A stretch of DNA of 64,000 nucleotides, taken from the NCBI GenBank assembly GCA_025175895.1, contig JAKLTH010000292.1, positions 124,001-188,000 of the forward strand, in the 5' to 3' direction. Numbering within the stretch: the first letter of the stretch is position 1; the number at the start of each line of letters is the position of its first letter. Of this stretch, positions 22,480 to 32,255 are shown in pieces. Source of the DNA: Wurfbainia villosa (taxonomy: Eukaryota; Streptophyta; Magnoliopsida; Zingiberales; Zingiberaceae). The notes beneath the pieces are model-generated. The model saw only the letters and a list, made by a program, of their open reading frames with translations, searched no databases and had not been told where the DNA came from. Made by a program: the position numbers and the translations under genes.

Positions 22480-22640
22480 AAACAAAGGGCACACGGCCAG
22501 ACCGTGTGTTTTCACATGGTCGTGCCCTGACTTCTAGAGTTGCACACGGTCAAGCCGTGTGTTTTCACATGGTCGTGCCCTGACTTCCAGAGGCACACAC
22601 GGTCAAGTCGTGTGATTTCACACAGTCGTGTTGTGCCCCC
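22480..22640 (+). repeat. CACACGG/CCGTGTG palindromic tandem array
   Basis: About three units of roughly 55-60 bp, each of the form GCACACGGTCAAGCCGTGTG, then 'ttttcacatggtcgtgccctgacttc'. Each unit can fold on itself. Related motifs occur in every C-type LTR and at 36410-36540. Confidence 0.7.
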
Positions 22641-23115
22641 TAGTCCATGTGAAAAGCCTACACCTACACCGTTTTCTTTTTCTACTTTTGAGCAGGATGC
22701 AGGTACTTCTGCCTATGATTTCTCGGAGTTCCGATTGCACCTCGATGACATATACACTGAGCAGTAGATGTAGAGGCAGCGATGGGAAGAGCAGAGCGCC
22801 AAACAGTAAGCGGAGTTCCAGGGATTCTGGGAGCATTTCCAGCGGGCAGAGGAGTTCTACGTTGAGGCCCGCATATACTTCTAGGAGGAGGCTGCTCGTC
22901 GCCAGGATGAGGTAGCTTACCGCAGGGAGATGCGGTAGCATATGCACGCCCAGCAGGCACAGTGGGCTAGAGAGGAGGAGCACCGAGTAGCCGCTGCATC
23001 CACCAGCTCTCAGATCGACCACATGTATATGTGGCATCAATGGCTCAGCAGCAGGTTCTCCCAGGATCCAGAGATGCCCAGGCTTCTAGACTTTTCACCT
23101 CGTCCACCATATTAG
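22641..23115 (+). pseudogene. Tail of the ATHILA-type ORF (C2a)
   Basis: A degenerate frame starting PTPFSFSTFEQDAGTSAYDFSEFRLHLDDIYTEQ and ending with SSQIDHMYMWHQWLSSRFSQDPEMPRLLDFSPRPPY, with several stops between. It parallels 37740-38175 in C2b and the complement of 19200-19555 in the C1 tail. In C2b it follows a recognisable ATHILA ORF, so here it is the 3' remnant of that gene, whose 5' part is deleted. The Glu/Arg/Gln-rich middle suggests a coiled-coil or basic-acidic helical tail. Confidence 0.6.
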
Positions 23116-23985
23116 AGGTATATTTTTGTTTAAGTCTGGGGGGACCCTGAAATCTATTTAGTTTTGTTTTCCTAGTAGTAGTTTCTTTTCTGGTATTTTC
23201 ATTTGTTCATGCATGCATGAGTTGTTTAGTTCCTTTCAGTACTTAATTTTTGGTGTCTTAAAAGCTACCTCAGTAGTATTTTTGAAAATTGCTTGCATGA
23301 GTTGTTCCCATAGGTAGCTTAACTCTATTTTTCTTGTGGTATTTTATTCTATGTGCTCTATTAAATGTTCTAGACTTACACTGGTTAGCTCTATTTTTGC
23401 ACTTACACATGTCGAACAGTCTGACAGGGAGGATCTAGTACATATCTAGTTATGATTCACTTCAATAGGCTAGTACTTTGGAATCCATAGGTGACTCTAG
23501 GTTTAGCATTTTAGTTACTGGAGATGCTCAAATTGTGTAAGCCCATTCTAAAAAATCAAAATCTTTGTGAGCTAAAAAAAATATTATGAGGGATAAAAAA
23601 CAGTTATCGTGGGTGGAAATGGCTAGGTGCCCCTTTGAGACCGAGTTAGGTTACTGGGGAAACACCTCCCAATTTCTCTCAATACCGAGCACGTCTTTGA
23701 GACTTTATGCTAGATCTAGGGAATGACCCTCGAGCCAGAAACCTTAGGAAAGTTATGGGGTAATGACTTAACTCACCATGGAATGGGCATCCCCCAAGAA
23801 TGATTCGCCTAGCACGAGCATGAGGAGCTAACTTAGTGAAATTTTAGAACCTATCTGTTTTGCTTTGATTGCAAATACCACCTAATAAATTTAGATAGCA
23901 TGCTCATTATGGAACAGTATCTTTTTAAAATTTTATGGCACTGAGGTTTGCTTGAGGGCAAGCAAAGATTTAAGTCTGGGGGAAG
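23116..23985 (+). other. C2a 3' untranslated region with polypurine tract
   Basis: No coding frame. The region carries the landmarks shared by all C-type tails: 'tttaagtctgggggg' (first purine tract, near 23130), an AT-rich stretch, 'gagaccgagttaggttactgggg', 'gcacgagca', and 'ttgagggcaagcaaagatttaagtctgggggaag' directly before the LTR. The last G-run is the probable plus-strand primer. Confidence 0.7.
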
Positions 23986-24511
23986 TGATGTGAGCAAAAT
24001 ATATAGGGTTTTAGGAGTAGTTTTTGCTCACATCTTGTTACATTTTGCGTTAATTTCATGCATATGTTACTCTATTTTTGCATGCATTTCCTATTTTCTA
24101 GTTCGGAGGTCTACTCGTTGTTCTTTTGAATGCAAGTTGGCTTTTCGGGCGGAAAAGATGCATTTTCGGAGCGAAAGAAGGGCATTTCATGCTAGACGTA
24201 GAGTGGGATACTGACAGGGCATGTGGATTCACACGACCATGTCTGATGGGCGAAGATCAGCACACCAGGGCCGCACACGGCCTGGCCGTGTGGAAACACA
24301 TGGCCGTGTGGTAGCCCGATGGAGTTGCGCGACTAGGGTTTTTTCCCGATTTCACAGTGGTCCGAGGCAATGTCTATATAAGGATGGCTCCGCCCAAACC
24401 CTAGGAGGGAGGCACGATGGCTAAGACAACACGCTGAAGCCCTAAAAAGCTTCAGTAACTCACAGCAGGGAGGAGGAATGCAGTCGGAGATCCACAACTT
24501 GCAATACAACG
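23986..24511 (+). repeat. C2a 3' LTR, first 526 bp
   Basis: Matches the first part of the LTR at 19559-20929, from TGATGTGAGC to 'cacaacttgcaatacaac', then stops at the inversion breakpoint. The promoter part including TATATAAG (near 24374) is kept. Confidence 0.85.
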
Positions 24512-24513
24512 GT
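24510..24513. other. Right breakpoint of the proposed 13.1 kb inversion
   Basis: C2a 3' LTR on the left, first part of LTR-E (minus) on the right. Confidence 0.8.
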
Positions 24514-24783
24514 GTCTCGCCTTGAAGTCTACTTCCCCCAGCTTCACTCCAATGCTCCTCATCCGGCGGTCCCTCGGATGCACCAAGCGCACGACTTCCA
24601 CAATGTATCTTTCACCAACTCAAGGACCGAGTCATGAGATGGTGAATCTTGCCAATGCTCCATCCATGTGCGAATTACTAAGTCCTGCATGACTTCAATT
24701 CACATATCAAATCCATAACAACTTAACTTAAATCCTTTTCTACACACCTCAAAACCACATCACATGGGTTGATTGCCCTAACA
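24512..24783 (-). repeat. First 272 bp of the E1 5' LTR
   Basis: On the minus strand it starts TGTTAGGGCAATC at 24783, the LTR-E start, and ends at 'ggcgagacac', just where the piece at 11396 begins. It is preceded (minus sense) by Copia-A pol and the TSD GGAAG (CTTCC at 24784-24788). Confidence 0.88.
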
Positions 24784-25705
24784 CTTCCTACCGCCGAAGC
24801 ATAAGGAACCACCTTCATCTCCTCTATCTCCTTTGATGTTCTAGGACACATATCTTTAGATAAAGGTACTCCATGCCTAAAAGGTAGAAACCTTTCTTGG
24901 AGTTCTGCATGCTAAAACGAGCCAAAATAGTGTCTATGTATGAAGCTTGAGAAAAGCACAACATCCTTTTCTTGCGATCCCTTATAACTTTGATCCCAAG
25001 GATGTGTCCCACTTCTCCCAATTCCTTCATATCAAATTGTTTGGAAAACCATACCCTTATATCTGATAACACTTTGACATTGTTGCCAATGAGAAAAATG
25101 TCATTTACGTATAGTACAAGAAATATCACTACGTTTCCATCACATCTCTTGTATACACAAGACTCATTCAGACTTTGAATAAATCCATATGACTGGATTA
25201 CCACATCAAAGTGGATGTTCCAAGATCTCGAAGCTTGCTTCAATCTATAAATGGACCGATTAAGCTTGCACACAAGATGCTCTTTGCCCTTTGCAATGAA
25301 TCCCTCTGGTTGCTCCATATAGATGTTTTCTTCAAGACTTCCATTAAGGAAAGATGTCTTGACATCCATCTGCCAAACCTCATAGTCCACATGAGCAGCA
25401 ATAGATAAGAGAATCTGGATAGATTTAAGCATGGCTACGGGTAAAAAGGTCTCCTCATAATCAATACCCTCTTTCTGAGTATATCCTTTCGTAACAAGCC
25501 TTGCTTTGAAGGTCTCTACCTTCCCGTCTGATCCTCTCTTTCTTTTGTAGATCCACTTGCATCTAATGGCTTTTATACCATTGGGTGGTTATACTAGCTC
25601 CCATACTTGATTTAAATCCATAGATTTTATCTCAGAATTCATTTCCCTTTGCCAAGATGTTGCATCCTTATCTTGGATTGCCTCGTCATATGTCCAGGGA
25701 TCAGG
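24784..25705 (-). pseudogene. pol: Copia-A reverse transcriptase, interrupted
   Basis: RT copies element RNA into DNA. On the minus strand, continuing the integrase frame: DPWTYDEAIQDKDATSW..MNSEIKSM..NQVWELV, then CKWIYKRKRGSDGKVETFKA, then GYTQKEGIDYEETFLPVAMLKSI, QMDVKTSFLNGSLEENIYMEQPEGF and the active-site block LYVNDIFLIGN. The usual YVDD is YVND here (codon near 25103-25105), losing a metal-binding aspartate. In-frame stops occur at 25706-25708 and near 25594. The domain ends at PYASAVGS because an LTR-E copy was inserted there, and RNase H continues at 15052. Confidence 0.92.
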
Positions 25706-27103
25706 TTAATGTTCATCAGGGACTAAATCAGAAGATTCTCCCAAGAGCATAAATCTATCAGGTTGTCTAACAACCCTCCCACTACGATGAGGTATCACCT
25801 GTGCATCCTCTGTGACACGCGGTGCAGTCACTTGTGGTATGTCCTCTTGTACCATTTGTATTGAAGTAGTGACTTCCCCTCTTAACTCCTCTAGAATAAT
25901 CTTGCTCATGGGCTTGTGGTTCATCACATTGTCTTCCTCTAAAAATCGGGCATTCATACTAACAGTCACCCTCTGATCTCTAGGACTATAGAACAAACAA
26001 CCTTTCGTTCCTTTAGGATAGCCTATGAACAAGTGCACTTCTGCACGAGATTTCAACTTACCAGCATCTCCCTTCAGCACATGTGTTGGACTCCCCCAAA
26101 TCCCAATATATCCCAGACTAGGCTTTCGCCCAGTCCACAATTCTGTGGGAGTAGAAGGTACTGATTTAGATGGTACCAAGATCAAAATATACACTGTCGT
26201 ATCCAGAGCATACCCCCAGAATGAATCTGGTAACTCAGAATAACTCATCATCGATCTAACCATCTCCATAAGAGTCATATTCCTTCGCTCTGCTACACCA
26301 TTCTTCTGGGGTGTAGTAGGTGCAGACAGTTGGGATTGAATCCCAGCCTCTGATAAGTAACTCCTAAACTCTCCCAAGAGGTACTCACCACTACGATCAG
26401 ATCGTAGTGTCTTGATACTTTTACCTTGATGTTTCTCCACATCAACCTTGAATTCTTTGAACCTGTCAAAGCATTCAGACTTACGGTGCATCAAGTAAAT
26501 GTATCCATATCTTGAATAATCATCTATAAAAGAGACAAAATATTCAAAACCACCTTTAGCCTGGATAGACATAGGACCGCACAAATCAAAATGAACCAAT
26601 TCCAACACATCTTTGGTTCTATACCCCTTGGCCTTAAAAGGCCTCTTGGTCATTTTACCTTCCAAGCAAGATTCGCAGGTTGGGAAATCTTCCACCACTA
26701 ATGAACCCAAAGGTCCATCAGCTATCAACCTTTGAATTCTACTCAGGTTAATATGACATAACATTAGATGCCAAAGATACATTTGGTTCATTTTCAAAGG
26801 TTCTTTTCTTTTATTAGATTTAGAAGATAAGTTATTTATTTCTATTTGCATCGTGGGAGCTTTTGGTTCAAGAGTGTACAAATTTTCTACCAACGCACCA
26901 GAACAGATAATCTCCCTATTCCTTTTTATAACAACTCTATCATTAAAAGAAATAGAATATCCATCCAAAAACAATTTAGAAACTGAAATCAAATTCTTTC
27001 TAAATGAAGGTACATAAAGGCAATTTCTCAGAACCAAAGTTTTATTCCTATCAAAAGATAAAAAAGACATCTCCCATTGCAATAGCTGCCACCTTCGTAG
27101 CAT
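25706..27103 (-). pseudogene. pol: Copia-A GAG-pre-integrase and integrase, 465-codon open frame
   Basis: Integrase inserts the cDNA into the host genome. The frame is uninterrupted for 465 codons but lacks its own natural start, since it is the middle of a polyprotein. It holds the zinc-binding HHCC set (H112, H117, C143, C146) in WHLMLCHINL..PTCESCLEGK, and the DD35E triad: D173 in HFDLCGPM, D236 in LRSDRSGEY, E272 in NGVAERRN. The C-terminal part has the copia GKxxxSR..FIGYPKGTKGCLFYSP and VTVSMNARFLEED landmarks, and ends ESSDLVPDEH before a stop. All key residues are present, so this is the best-kept domain of the element. The upstream protease part lies in another frame. Confidence 0.92.
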
Positions 27104-27128
27104 TGGCCATGTAGACGGTAATCTCTCC

Positions 27129-27452
27129 CTAAGCTAGTCGTCTGGTTTCCTGGACCCCCTGCAAAGGGTTGCAGACATGGTAAGTGTCTCCCGTATCTAC
27201 ACACCAGGTACTGATAGATAACACCGCTAAATATGTTTCAACAACTAAACTAAAAGATATACCTTTGTTATGCTTCCGGTTAGGGCAGTCTGCCTTCCAA
27301 TGTCTAATCTTCTTGCAAGTGAAGCACTTGCCTTTCGGCTTCTTCACTCCTCCCTGAGATCCTCTCACCACCTTTGATACATCTTGTTTCTTCTTCTTCT
27401 TGCCTTTTGGCTTAGAAGTAGAATCCTTTTGAGCAACCATGGCCTCGAGCAA
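27129..27452 (-). pseudogene. gag-pol: Copia-A nucleocapsid zinc knuckle and protease start
   Basis: Lys-rich segment (KPKGKKKKKQDVSK), then a perfect CX2CX4HX4C knuckle CFTCKKIRHWKADC, then WCVDTGDTYHVCNPLQG, the retropepsin active site (D-T-G). The knuckle binds element RNA and the protease cuts the polyprotein. Gag upstream and integrase downstream are in a different frame, so at least one frameshift lies on each side. The equivalent part of the second Copia-A copy reads DTGATDHVC. Confidence 0.88.
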
Positions 27453-27469
27453 CTCACGAAAAGTCTCCT

Positions 27470-28039
27470 CGCCACTCGAGTTCTCACGAAGTCGCCAATG
27501 AATACAACCTCTTATTTATGTTGTAGTTCGTAATCGCCAAAAACTCCTAGGTAGAGATTGGAGAATGATATCGACCAGGGTTTCCCCATCGATCTCTGCT
27601 CCAATGACTTCCAACTCATTCAAATGAGCCATCATCTTGAGAACATGATCTCTTACGGGTGTTCCCTCAATCATGGTGGTCATCATCAAGTTCCTCATAG
27701 CTTCCTACCTAGCAGCCCGATTCTGGTGTCCGAAAAGATCCTTGAGATTGAGCATCATGTCATAGGTAGTAGTCATGGCCTTATGCTGATGTTGCAATAC
27801 ATTTGACATAGAAGCAAAAATGTAACACCGCGCCATCTCATCAGCCTTGATCCACTCCTATAACTCTCTTTCTCCTTTTCACTAGAATCATTCATAGGCT
27901 TAGGAGGACACTCTTCGAAGTGTACATATTTGTACTCCTCAGCAGTCAAGACAATGTCCAGATTCCTTTTCCAATCAACATAGTTAGGTCCAGTAAGTTT
28001 ATTTTCTTTCAGAATCACAACAAGTGGGTTGAAAGTCAT
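27470..28039 (-). pseudogene. gag: Copia-A gag, frameshifted
   Basis: Starts MTFNPLVVILKENKLTGPNYVDWKRNLDIVLTAEEYKYV (ATG at 28039-28037), the typical copia gag opening in which GPNY..W is a family hallmark. The frame is lost after EKEKESYR (near 27850) and resumes in another frame with MRNLMMTTMIEGTPVRDHVLKMMAHLNELEV..DGETLVDIILQSLP. Comparison with 61301-61910 shows the same protein. The capsid would have formed the particle shell, but the gene is dead. Confidence 0.85.
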
Positions 28040-29075
28040 TTTAAAAAACCTAAAAATCGCATAAATCAAAAACATTAGATTTCAAAATTTATTGATTTCT
28101 CAAATAATAAAATTTTAAAATCAACCAACACCTCAAAACACTGAGAATATCGTATGCCACGATAGTGTGGACGTATACGAATTCTACATTTGTAAGAGGA
28201 GGTTTTACTCATTAATTTTATTATCCTGTCAACCTTAATTTTTGAAAAATAAAATTAATAGGTGGTTCCTCTTCGACCCTACAAACAAAGGCAGTGACTC
28301 CAATGGGGAGGGTACTTTTATATGCATCTAAGTGTTTACCATTACCCGATACTAAGGCAATTACCTCGGATTATGTGCCTTCTGATGGGGAAGTACACAC
28401 ACTCCTAAATAATTTCCTATAACCATATTTGACCTAGTGATCTACAAAACAAACTCATCTGATATGGAGGAAGGCACTCAGAGCCAATGCGCAAGTCTGT
28501 TCGCATCACATCTCAAATTGTAATGGAGGCCGCAAAAATTAAAAAAATATTCATCTCCCACTTAGTAATTTAAAATTGAGGAATTTTCACACAACATGCA
28601 TATCAAACAATAAGCAATAAATATGAAAAAAAAACTTTCCAACTATTAAGGCTTTTTTTTTCCAATATGCTTCCTGTCCTGTCGCCACCTCGTCTGCTCC
28701 TCCCTTTACCATGTGCAAGCCACAAAAAGGATCAGAGTCGAGATAAACTATTTTAATTTACATCCATCGATCCTATACTCCACAAAGGAGTGTAGAACAT
28801 ATCTAGATCGAAAGTAAATTAAAATGAGCGGCTAAAAAATGTCGTATTTAATTACAAAAATTAAATACTAATTAGCCTCGTCAACCCCGAGGATTCAAAT
28901 ATAATTACAATCACACACACACACAATCACATACAATCACATATCAATAATATTTGGATCTTATGCCTGCAAGAAAAATGATAGCCTACGAACATCCTAC
29001 TATTATCCGACATAAATAATATATGATAAATGCATGAAAGTAATCGAATCTAAAACACGCAAAACCAGAAATCGT
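28040..29075 (-). other. Copia-A leader between primer site and gag
   Basis: About 1 kb without a coding frame. It is matched on the plus strand by about 60785-61300 of the second copy. Landmarks (minus sense) include 'tgcgaacagacttgcgcattggctctgagtgcc' and 'aaaacctcctcttacaaatg'. A short (CA)n run lies at 28910-28932. Long leaders with packaging and dimerisation signals are usual for copia elements; no specific signal can be named. Confidence 0.65.
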
Positions 29076-29088
29076 GGCTCTGATACCA
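29076..29088 (-). other. iMet-type primer binding site of Copia-A
   Basis: Minus strand TGGTATCAGAGCC, two bases after the LTR end CCCTTCA. Confidence 0.9.
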
Positions 29089-29090
29089 CT

Positions 29091-30795
29091 TGAAGGGAAT
29101 TTCTTCCCGCTTTGGTCACTTGTGCATGGCGATCCTATCCCATGTCCCCGGATTAAAAAAAATTAATTCGAACGGAGATGGATTACCCAAGCAATCGATC
29201 CATCATCGTGCTATTCGATTTGAGTAGTTTCTTGAACAAACTTGTTGTTCAAAAAACCTAACATTTTTCCTCGATTAGCCATGGAATAAATGATGAACGG
29301 ATCGCCGATTTTTGTGTTTATCATCGGGGTCCATGTTAATCAATAACATAAAAAATACAAAAGAACTAGAATCAAAACTAAACAATATTATACCTCTTAT
29401 TTTACCTCTTGATCTTCTATTGTATTCCTATCCTCCTCTTGGACGTCGTGTGGGCGACAATCTTCCAAGAGTCGAAGCCTCCTAGATCGCGTCTTCCCTT
29501 CCTTGCTCGCTCCGAACAAGGGAAGAACAAAAGCTCCCTTCTTCTCCTTACTTGCGCCGACAACCATCCACCAAGCTTTGTGTCCGCCGGGCCTAAGGAG
29601 AGGGAGAGGGTGTGCCGGCCAAGACAAAGGAAGGAGGAACCCTCAACTTTGTTACCGCCGGCCCTAGAAGAGGAGGAGATGGGGCACCGGCCAAAGGTTT
29701 GAGAGAGGGTGGCACCGGCCAAAGGTTTGAGAGAGGGTGGCGCTGGCCACAGGTTGAGAGAAGGGAATCAAAACCCTAACCTTGCCGCTGGCCCTAAGGA
29801 AGCAAACCCTAGCCTCCAATGCTTGCTGCCCAAGCCTCTCAACGCCAACCCAAACCCTAGCACAACCAATTGTCTATCTCACCCAAGCCTCTCCACCACC
29901 TTATATAGATCTAGGCTTCACGAGGTATTTATAATAGGCTACAATAGGGACCATGAGGAGGAGTTGGATCTTAGCCACCCAATAGATCCGAACCACATAA
30001 AATCTGATCCATTAATGATGATCCATTCCACTAGAGGATCATCATTGATCTACCTCACCAAGCCCCATAAATAAATATGAGCTCCATATATTATTTGTAC
30101 AAAATATCTCCCCGTGTTTAAGATATCGAATGCTGATTAATTAATTAATATCTAACTCCATGAGTAGTAACACTCATCCTTATCATCATGTTGTACCAAG
30201 TCCACCTGCAGGATTTACATGATGAACCTTATGAGCTCCTCAAGGGGGCATCATCATCCTAGTATATAGGACACGATTTCCTCCTATAATCAACGACACA
30301 CCATGTAAATAATATTATTTCCCAACTTACCAAGCTTATTGATTTAACACATAAATCTCGTCCATTGGTAAATCAAAGAAATAAATACTAAGTACATGTG
30401 CCCATTATGATATTGGGATTAAGAGCATGTACATCATAATATCTAAGGTCTGATTCAATTATATAGTCAATAAAAATTGAATCACCTTTAAATCGATCCT
30501 GCTCAATACACACAAAGTGTACTAGTGTAATTCTATGGTCAAGATAAACCAATACCAAATCACACTACAACCATGCCAAAGGTTTGTCCAAAACTATCTT
30601 CGCTGTGAGCCTCTACTTATACTCTACATGAAACTGATAACATTATCTTCTGTGCGACACCACATACCATGTTATCTACAATGTAAAATATCACACAATA
30701 TGCATAAATATAAAATGCAAACAATGATCATGTGATTCTTATTTCAAAATGAAGATGTTCATACAAAGCCTAGACTTTCAGTATACATCCCAACA
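29091..30795 (-). repeat. Copia-A 5' LTR, 1705 bp
   Basis: Minus strand TGTTGGGATGTATACTG...TTCCCTTCA, with a TATA-like TATATAA at 29901-29907 (complement) and a GGACCCCGATGATAAACACAAA block in R/U5. It pairs with the LTR at 15742-17495. The reading frames it contains, including 29709-30074 on the plus strand, are LTR sequence. Confidence 0.92.
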
Positions 30796-31413
30796 CTATC
30801 TACTGTGCTAGCCAATATGAGGGGTGACAACCCTCGTATCTAAGATTTAGGAGAATTAAGAAGAAACCTAGGGGTTGCCTCGTCTCTTGTAACTGTGGAT
30901 AGAAGGGTGTGATAGAATTGGAAATGATTCATCACAGGGATTGATCTGACATCCTCGTACCGCCTATCCCGTCCTAATGCCAGGGGTCGACCTGGTAATG
31001 GCAGAGATAGCTCCTGATAGATGCGAAGGCTCATCGGGGGGAGTGTATGATGTCCCTTCCACAAGGCCATAGTTAGACGTTTAGATAATACCCAATTGAT
31101 AGCATGTTTTGCGACACACAAGCAAAATCGAAATCCTAGAATTCCTTCCAATGACTCACAGCAAGCTTTCTCTTTTTCCGTGTGACACTGTATTGAGTTT
31201 GGACCAACTTCGTTCCGATTGCATTATTGCTATTTGAAGACTTCTAACTTATTGATTTAATCATCAATCTCACCCCTTTGGTAAATTAACAATAAAGATA
31301 AATATTTTTATTACTTGACGACACTCATGCACTTGCAGGCGTTGAGCGTGAGCATGCACTTCGAGTCCTCGATGTCTCTATCGCGAGATTTGAGGTTGTA
31401 TTCCCGTGCATCA
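30796..31413 (+). repeat. C1 LTR, 3' part (plus)
   Basis: Continues from 'ctatc' (TSD, 30796-30800) to the LTR end GTGCATCA at 31413. It is the missing part of the LTR at 17496-18261. Together they give about 1380 bp, close to the complete C1 LTR of 1408 bp. It then abuts the Tekay-like integrase. Confidence 0.85.
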
Positions 31414-32255
31414 CCGTCTGATGACCCACACTAACTCTGCATCATGCTAAATACTCTGTGGCCCTAGAAACTGTCATTACCCAACTTCCTCTCATAACAC
31501 AGCAGATCTACAAGGTCTACCGTATAAAGCCTCGAAAGGAGCCATCTGAATAGATGAGTGATAACTGTTGTTATAGGAAAATTCCACTAAATGAACATGA
31601 TCCTCCCAACTGCCTCCGAAATCTATAACACAAGATCTCAAAAAATCCTCCAAAGTCTGAATGGTATGCTCAGACTATCCATCTGTCTGCGGATGAAATA
31701 TTGTATTGAGTCGAAGCTTTGTGCCCATGGCCTTTTGAATACTCTACCAAAATCATGAGGTAAATCACGGATCTCTATCGGATATGATACTCAAAGGCAC
31801 TCCATGCAGCCTACAATCTCTCGATGGTATAACTCTGCCAGATGATCCAACGAGTCCATCCCACGAATAGGAAGGAAATGAGTGGACTTGATTAATCGAT
31901 CCATAATCACCCAAATCACATCATGTCCTTTATGGGTTTTGGAAAATCCCATAACGAAATCCATAGTGATAGTCTCCCACTTCTATTCCAGTATCAGAAT
32001 TTCTTGAAGTAACCCAGCTAGTTTATGATGTTCCGCTTTCACCTGCTGGCATACTAAACATCGAGCAACGAAGTGTGCAACATCTCTCTTCATACTGTCC
32101 CACCAGTATAAACGCTTTAAATCTTGGTACATCCGGGTACCCCCAGGATGTTTAGCAAATCTTGAATGATGTGCTTCTCGTAAACTCTTCCTTGATTGGA
32201 TGCGTATCCGAAACACATAACCTTCCATGAAAACAAAGTACTCCTTTCTTGTCAC
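31414..32255 (-). pseudogene. pol: Tekay/Del-like integrase, partial
   Basis: The zinc-binding domain is clear: LREAHHSRFAKHPGGTRMYQDLKRLYWWDSMKRDVAHFVARCLVCQQVKAEH, with His pair and CX2C. Downstream, in broken frames, the minus strand of about 32000-31440 encodes the core, with MDFVMGFSKTHKGHDVIWVIMDRLIKSTHFLP-like sequence (first catalytic D in TMDF) and later blocks for the second D and E region. Stops and frameshifts are frequent. The C-terminus is missing beyond 31414. The wording of the zinc domain (HHSRFA.HPGGTKMY) is characteristic of plant Tekay/Del chromoviruses. Confidence 0.88.

Larger units (their letters stand above)
19559..24511 (+). mobile_element. Non-autonomous Athila/Tat-type element C2a
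   Basis: Order: 5' LTR (19559-20929), primer site (20936-20953), one long gag-like frame with a zinc knuckle (21095-22237), a hairpin motif (22283-22300), a CACACGG palindrome array (22480-22640), an ATHILA-ORF tail remnant (22640-23115), a long 3' UTR, the polypurine tract GTCTGGGGGAAG, and the start of the 3' LTR (23986-24511). Protease, RT, RNase H and integrase are absent from the ~3 kb internal domain. The 3' LTR is cut at the inversion breakpoint, so the TSD cannot be checked. The five bases before the element are GCGCT. Confidence 0.8.
24784..30795 (-). mobile_element. Copia-A element, 5' half (minus)
   Basis: Read on the minus strand: 5' LTR (30795-29091), iMet primer site, about 1 kb leader, gag, zinc knuckle, protease, integrase and RT. 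It breaks off at PYASAVGS, where element E1 was inserted. The rest of pol and the 3' LTR are at 15052-17495, inverted. The flanking TSD is CTATC at 30796-30800. Gene order protease-integrase-RT-RNase H identifies Ty1/copia. An LTR of about 1.7 kb, the LTR start and the gag type point to the Angela/Tork side of the family, which is inference only. Confidence 0.9.

Noticed and set aside
22480..22640. CRISPR-like array from regularly spaced palindromes
   Set aside because: Only about three degenerate units, no unique spacers, plant retrotransposon context.
24512..30795. Reading the Copia-A 5' half and the 15052-17495 3' half as two independently truncated elements
   Set aside because: Matching TSDs at both nesting levels and complementary breakpoints in the C1 LTR and LTR-E make chance very unlikely.
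30796..31413. Joining C1 3' part 30796-31413 with the C2a LTR stub 23986-24511 as one LTR split by Copia-A
   Set aside because: They are different LTR subfamilies and about 280 bp would be missing between them. The C1 piece at 17496-18261 fits exactly with a TSD.
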